Below, one piece after another: positions 4,915 to 5,285 of a stretch of 5,285 nt of DNA. Each line of letters starts with the position of its first letter. Within the stretch, counting starts at the first letter, position 1. Source of the DNA: an uncultured bacterium (GTDB lineage: Bacteria > Actinomycetota > Coriobacteriia > Coriobacteriales > Coriobacteriaceae); assembly GCA_905215275.1 (NCBI GenBank), contig CAJMPE010000133.1:1-5285 (forward strand), written 5' to 3'. The translations under genes and the position numbers were made by a program. The notes beneath the pieces were generated by a model that worked only from the letters and a program-made list of their open reading frames with translations, was not told where the DNA came from and did not search any database.

Positions 4915-5285
4915 CCTCCGCTGACCTCCTTAAAGATATGTCGATAGCGCGTGGCGACCGCGTCGAACCAGCCCACGCGGCGCGGGCGGCCGGTCGTGGC
5001 GCCGTATTCGCCCTTGTCGCCGCCGCGGCGGCGCAGCTCATCTCCCGCCTCGCCCAGCACCTCGCTGACGAAGGGCTCGGTGTTGGAGCCCACAGAGGAG
5101 GAGTACGCCTTGGTGACGCAGATCACGTCCTCCACAGCGGTGGGGGGGACGGCGGCCCCCACGCAGCCGAAGCCGGCCAGGGTGTGGGAGGAGGTGGTCA
5201 TGGGGAAGATGCCCAGGTCGGGGTCCTTCATAGAGCCCAGCTGGCCCTCCAGCAGGATGGTCTTGTTCTGGGCCAAGGCCTCGTG
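4911..5285 (-). pseudogene. purA: Internal fragment of adenylosuccinate synthetase joined in frame to a short foreign tail
   Basis: The frame is open at the right edge and reads HEALAQNKTILLEGQLGSMKD. The TTG at 5276 is an internal Leu codon, not a start. The 124 visible residues match the middle of PurA, which makes adenylosuccinate from IMP, Asp and GTP: LLEGQLGSMKDPDLGIFP, MTTSSHTLAGFGC, VTKAYSSSVG and GATTGRPRRVGWFDAVATRY. They then stop after RHIFKEVSGG. The last ~100 residues of a normal PurA are missing, including the KxD guanine-contact region, so this product could not be active. The stop overlaps the rsmD start (ATGA), which suggests that the final ~10 codons belong to the native gene before rsmD, expected to be recG. 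In the PurA part Leu is almost only CTG and Ser mostly TCC/TCT, unlike the mixed CTC/CTG and TCG/AGC use nearby. The GQLGSMKDPD style resembles PurA of clostridial gut bacteria (from memory). A chimeric assembly or a true recombination are both possible. Confidence 0.8.

Noticed and set aside
4911..5285. Phage PurZ (2-aminoadenine synthesis) instead of PurA
   Set aside because: The residues that separate PurZ from PurA are in the N-terminal part outside the window, and no phage genes are nearby. The visible motifs fit bacterial PurA.
1..5285. tRNA or rRNA genes, CRISPR array, insertion sequence, attachment site or novel defence system
   Set aside because: No cloverleaf, regularly spaced repeats, transposase frame or unexplained gene-sized space was seen; nearly all sequence is taken up by housekeeping genes.

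Overview
This is a compact block of housekeeping genes, all on the minus strand, from what looks like a high-GC actinobacterium of the class Coriobacteriia (Collinsella-like). That placement is an inference from gene order, protein style and G/C-rich codons; it was not tested by any search. In the direction of transcription (right to left in these coordinates) the genes are: a purA-like fragment, rsmD, coaD, a small coiled-coil protein gene, a DUF177/YceD gene, rpmF, plsX, acpP, rnc and the 5' end of smc. Two of these are easy to miss: rpmF (59 codons) and the N-terminal 67 codons of smc, which runs off the left edge.

Layout. 1-202: smc N-terminus with its Walker A motif. 213-938: rnc (RNase III), starting at TTG. 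942-1184: acpP. 1185-1308: a 124-bp leader with a -10-like box and a GC-rich hairpin. 1309-2328: plsX. 2329-2415: an 87-bp gap holding a strong intrinsic terminator just ahead of the plsX ribosome binding site, and a perfect 6+6 inverted repeat. 2416-2595: rpmF. 2660-3214: DUF177 gene. 3214-3711: coiled-coil gene. 3712-3779: an AT-rich 68-bp gap. 3780-4277: coaD. 4270-4914: rsmD. 4911-5285: PurA fragment, open at the right edge. No stretch longer than 300 bases lacks a gene.

How the genes work together. rsmD, rpmF, the DUF177 gene and rnc serve ribosome and rRNA production. coaD, plsX and acpP serve lipid synthesis: CoaD makes the CoA precursor whose phosphopantetheine arm is placed on ACP, and PlsX takes acyl groups from acyl-ACP to start phospholipid synthesis. 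smc serves chromosome organisation. The order combines the arrangement familiar from Streptomyces (recG-rsmD-coaD-coiled coil-DUF177-rpmF-rnc-smc) with the Firmicute habit of placing plsX and acpP between rpmF and rnc. Gene overlaps (ATGA at purA-like/rsmD, 8 nt at rsmD/coaD, TAATG at coiled coil/DUF177) point to translational coupling.

The one real anomaly is at the right end. About 110 residues from the middle of adenylosuccinate synthetase are joined in frame to a ~10-residue tail whose stop overlaps the rsmD start, where the end of recG would be expected. Codon choice in the PurA part differs from its neighbours. This looks like a foreign or chimeric join rather than a working purA. Nothing else suggests mobile elements, CRISPR or a novel system. 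Smaller points of interest are an Asp-to-Asn change at one of the four conserved acidic positions of RNase III, and the terminator/leader layout before plsX.
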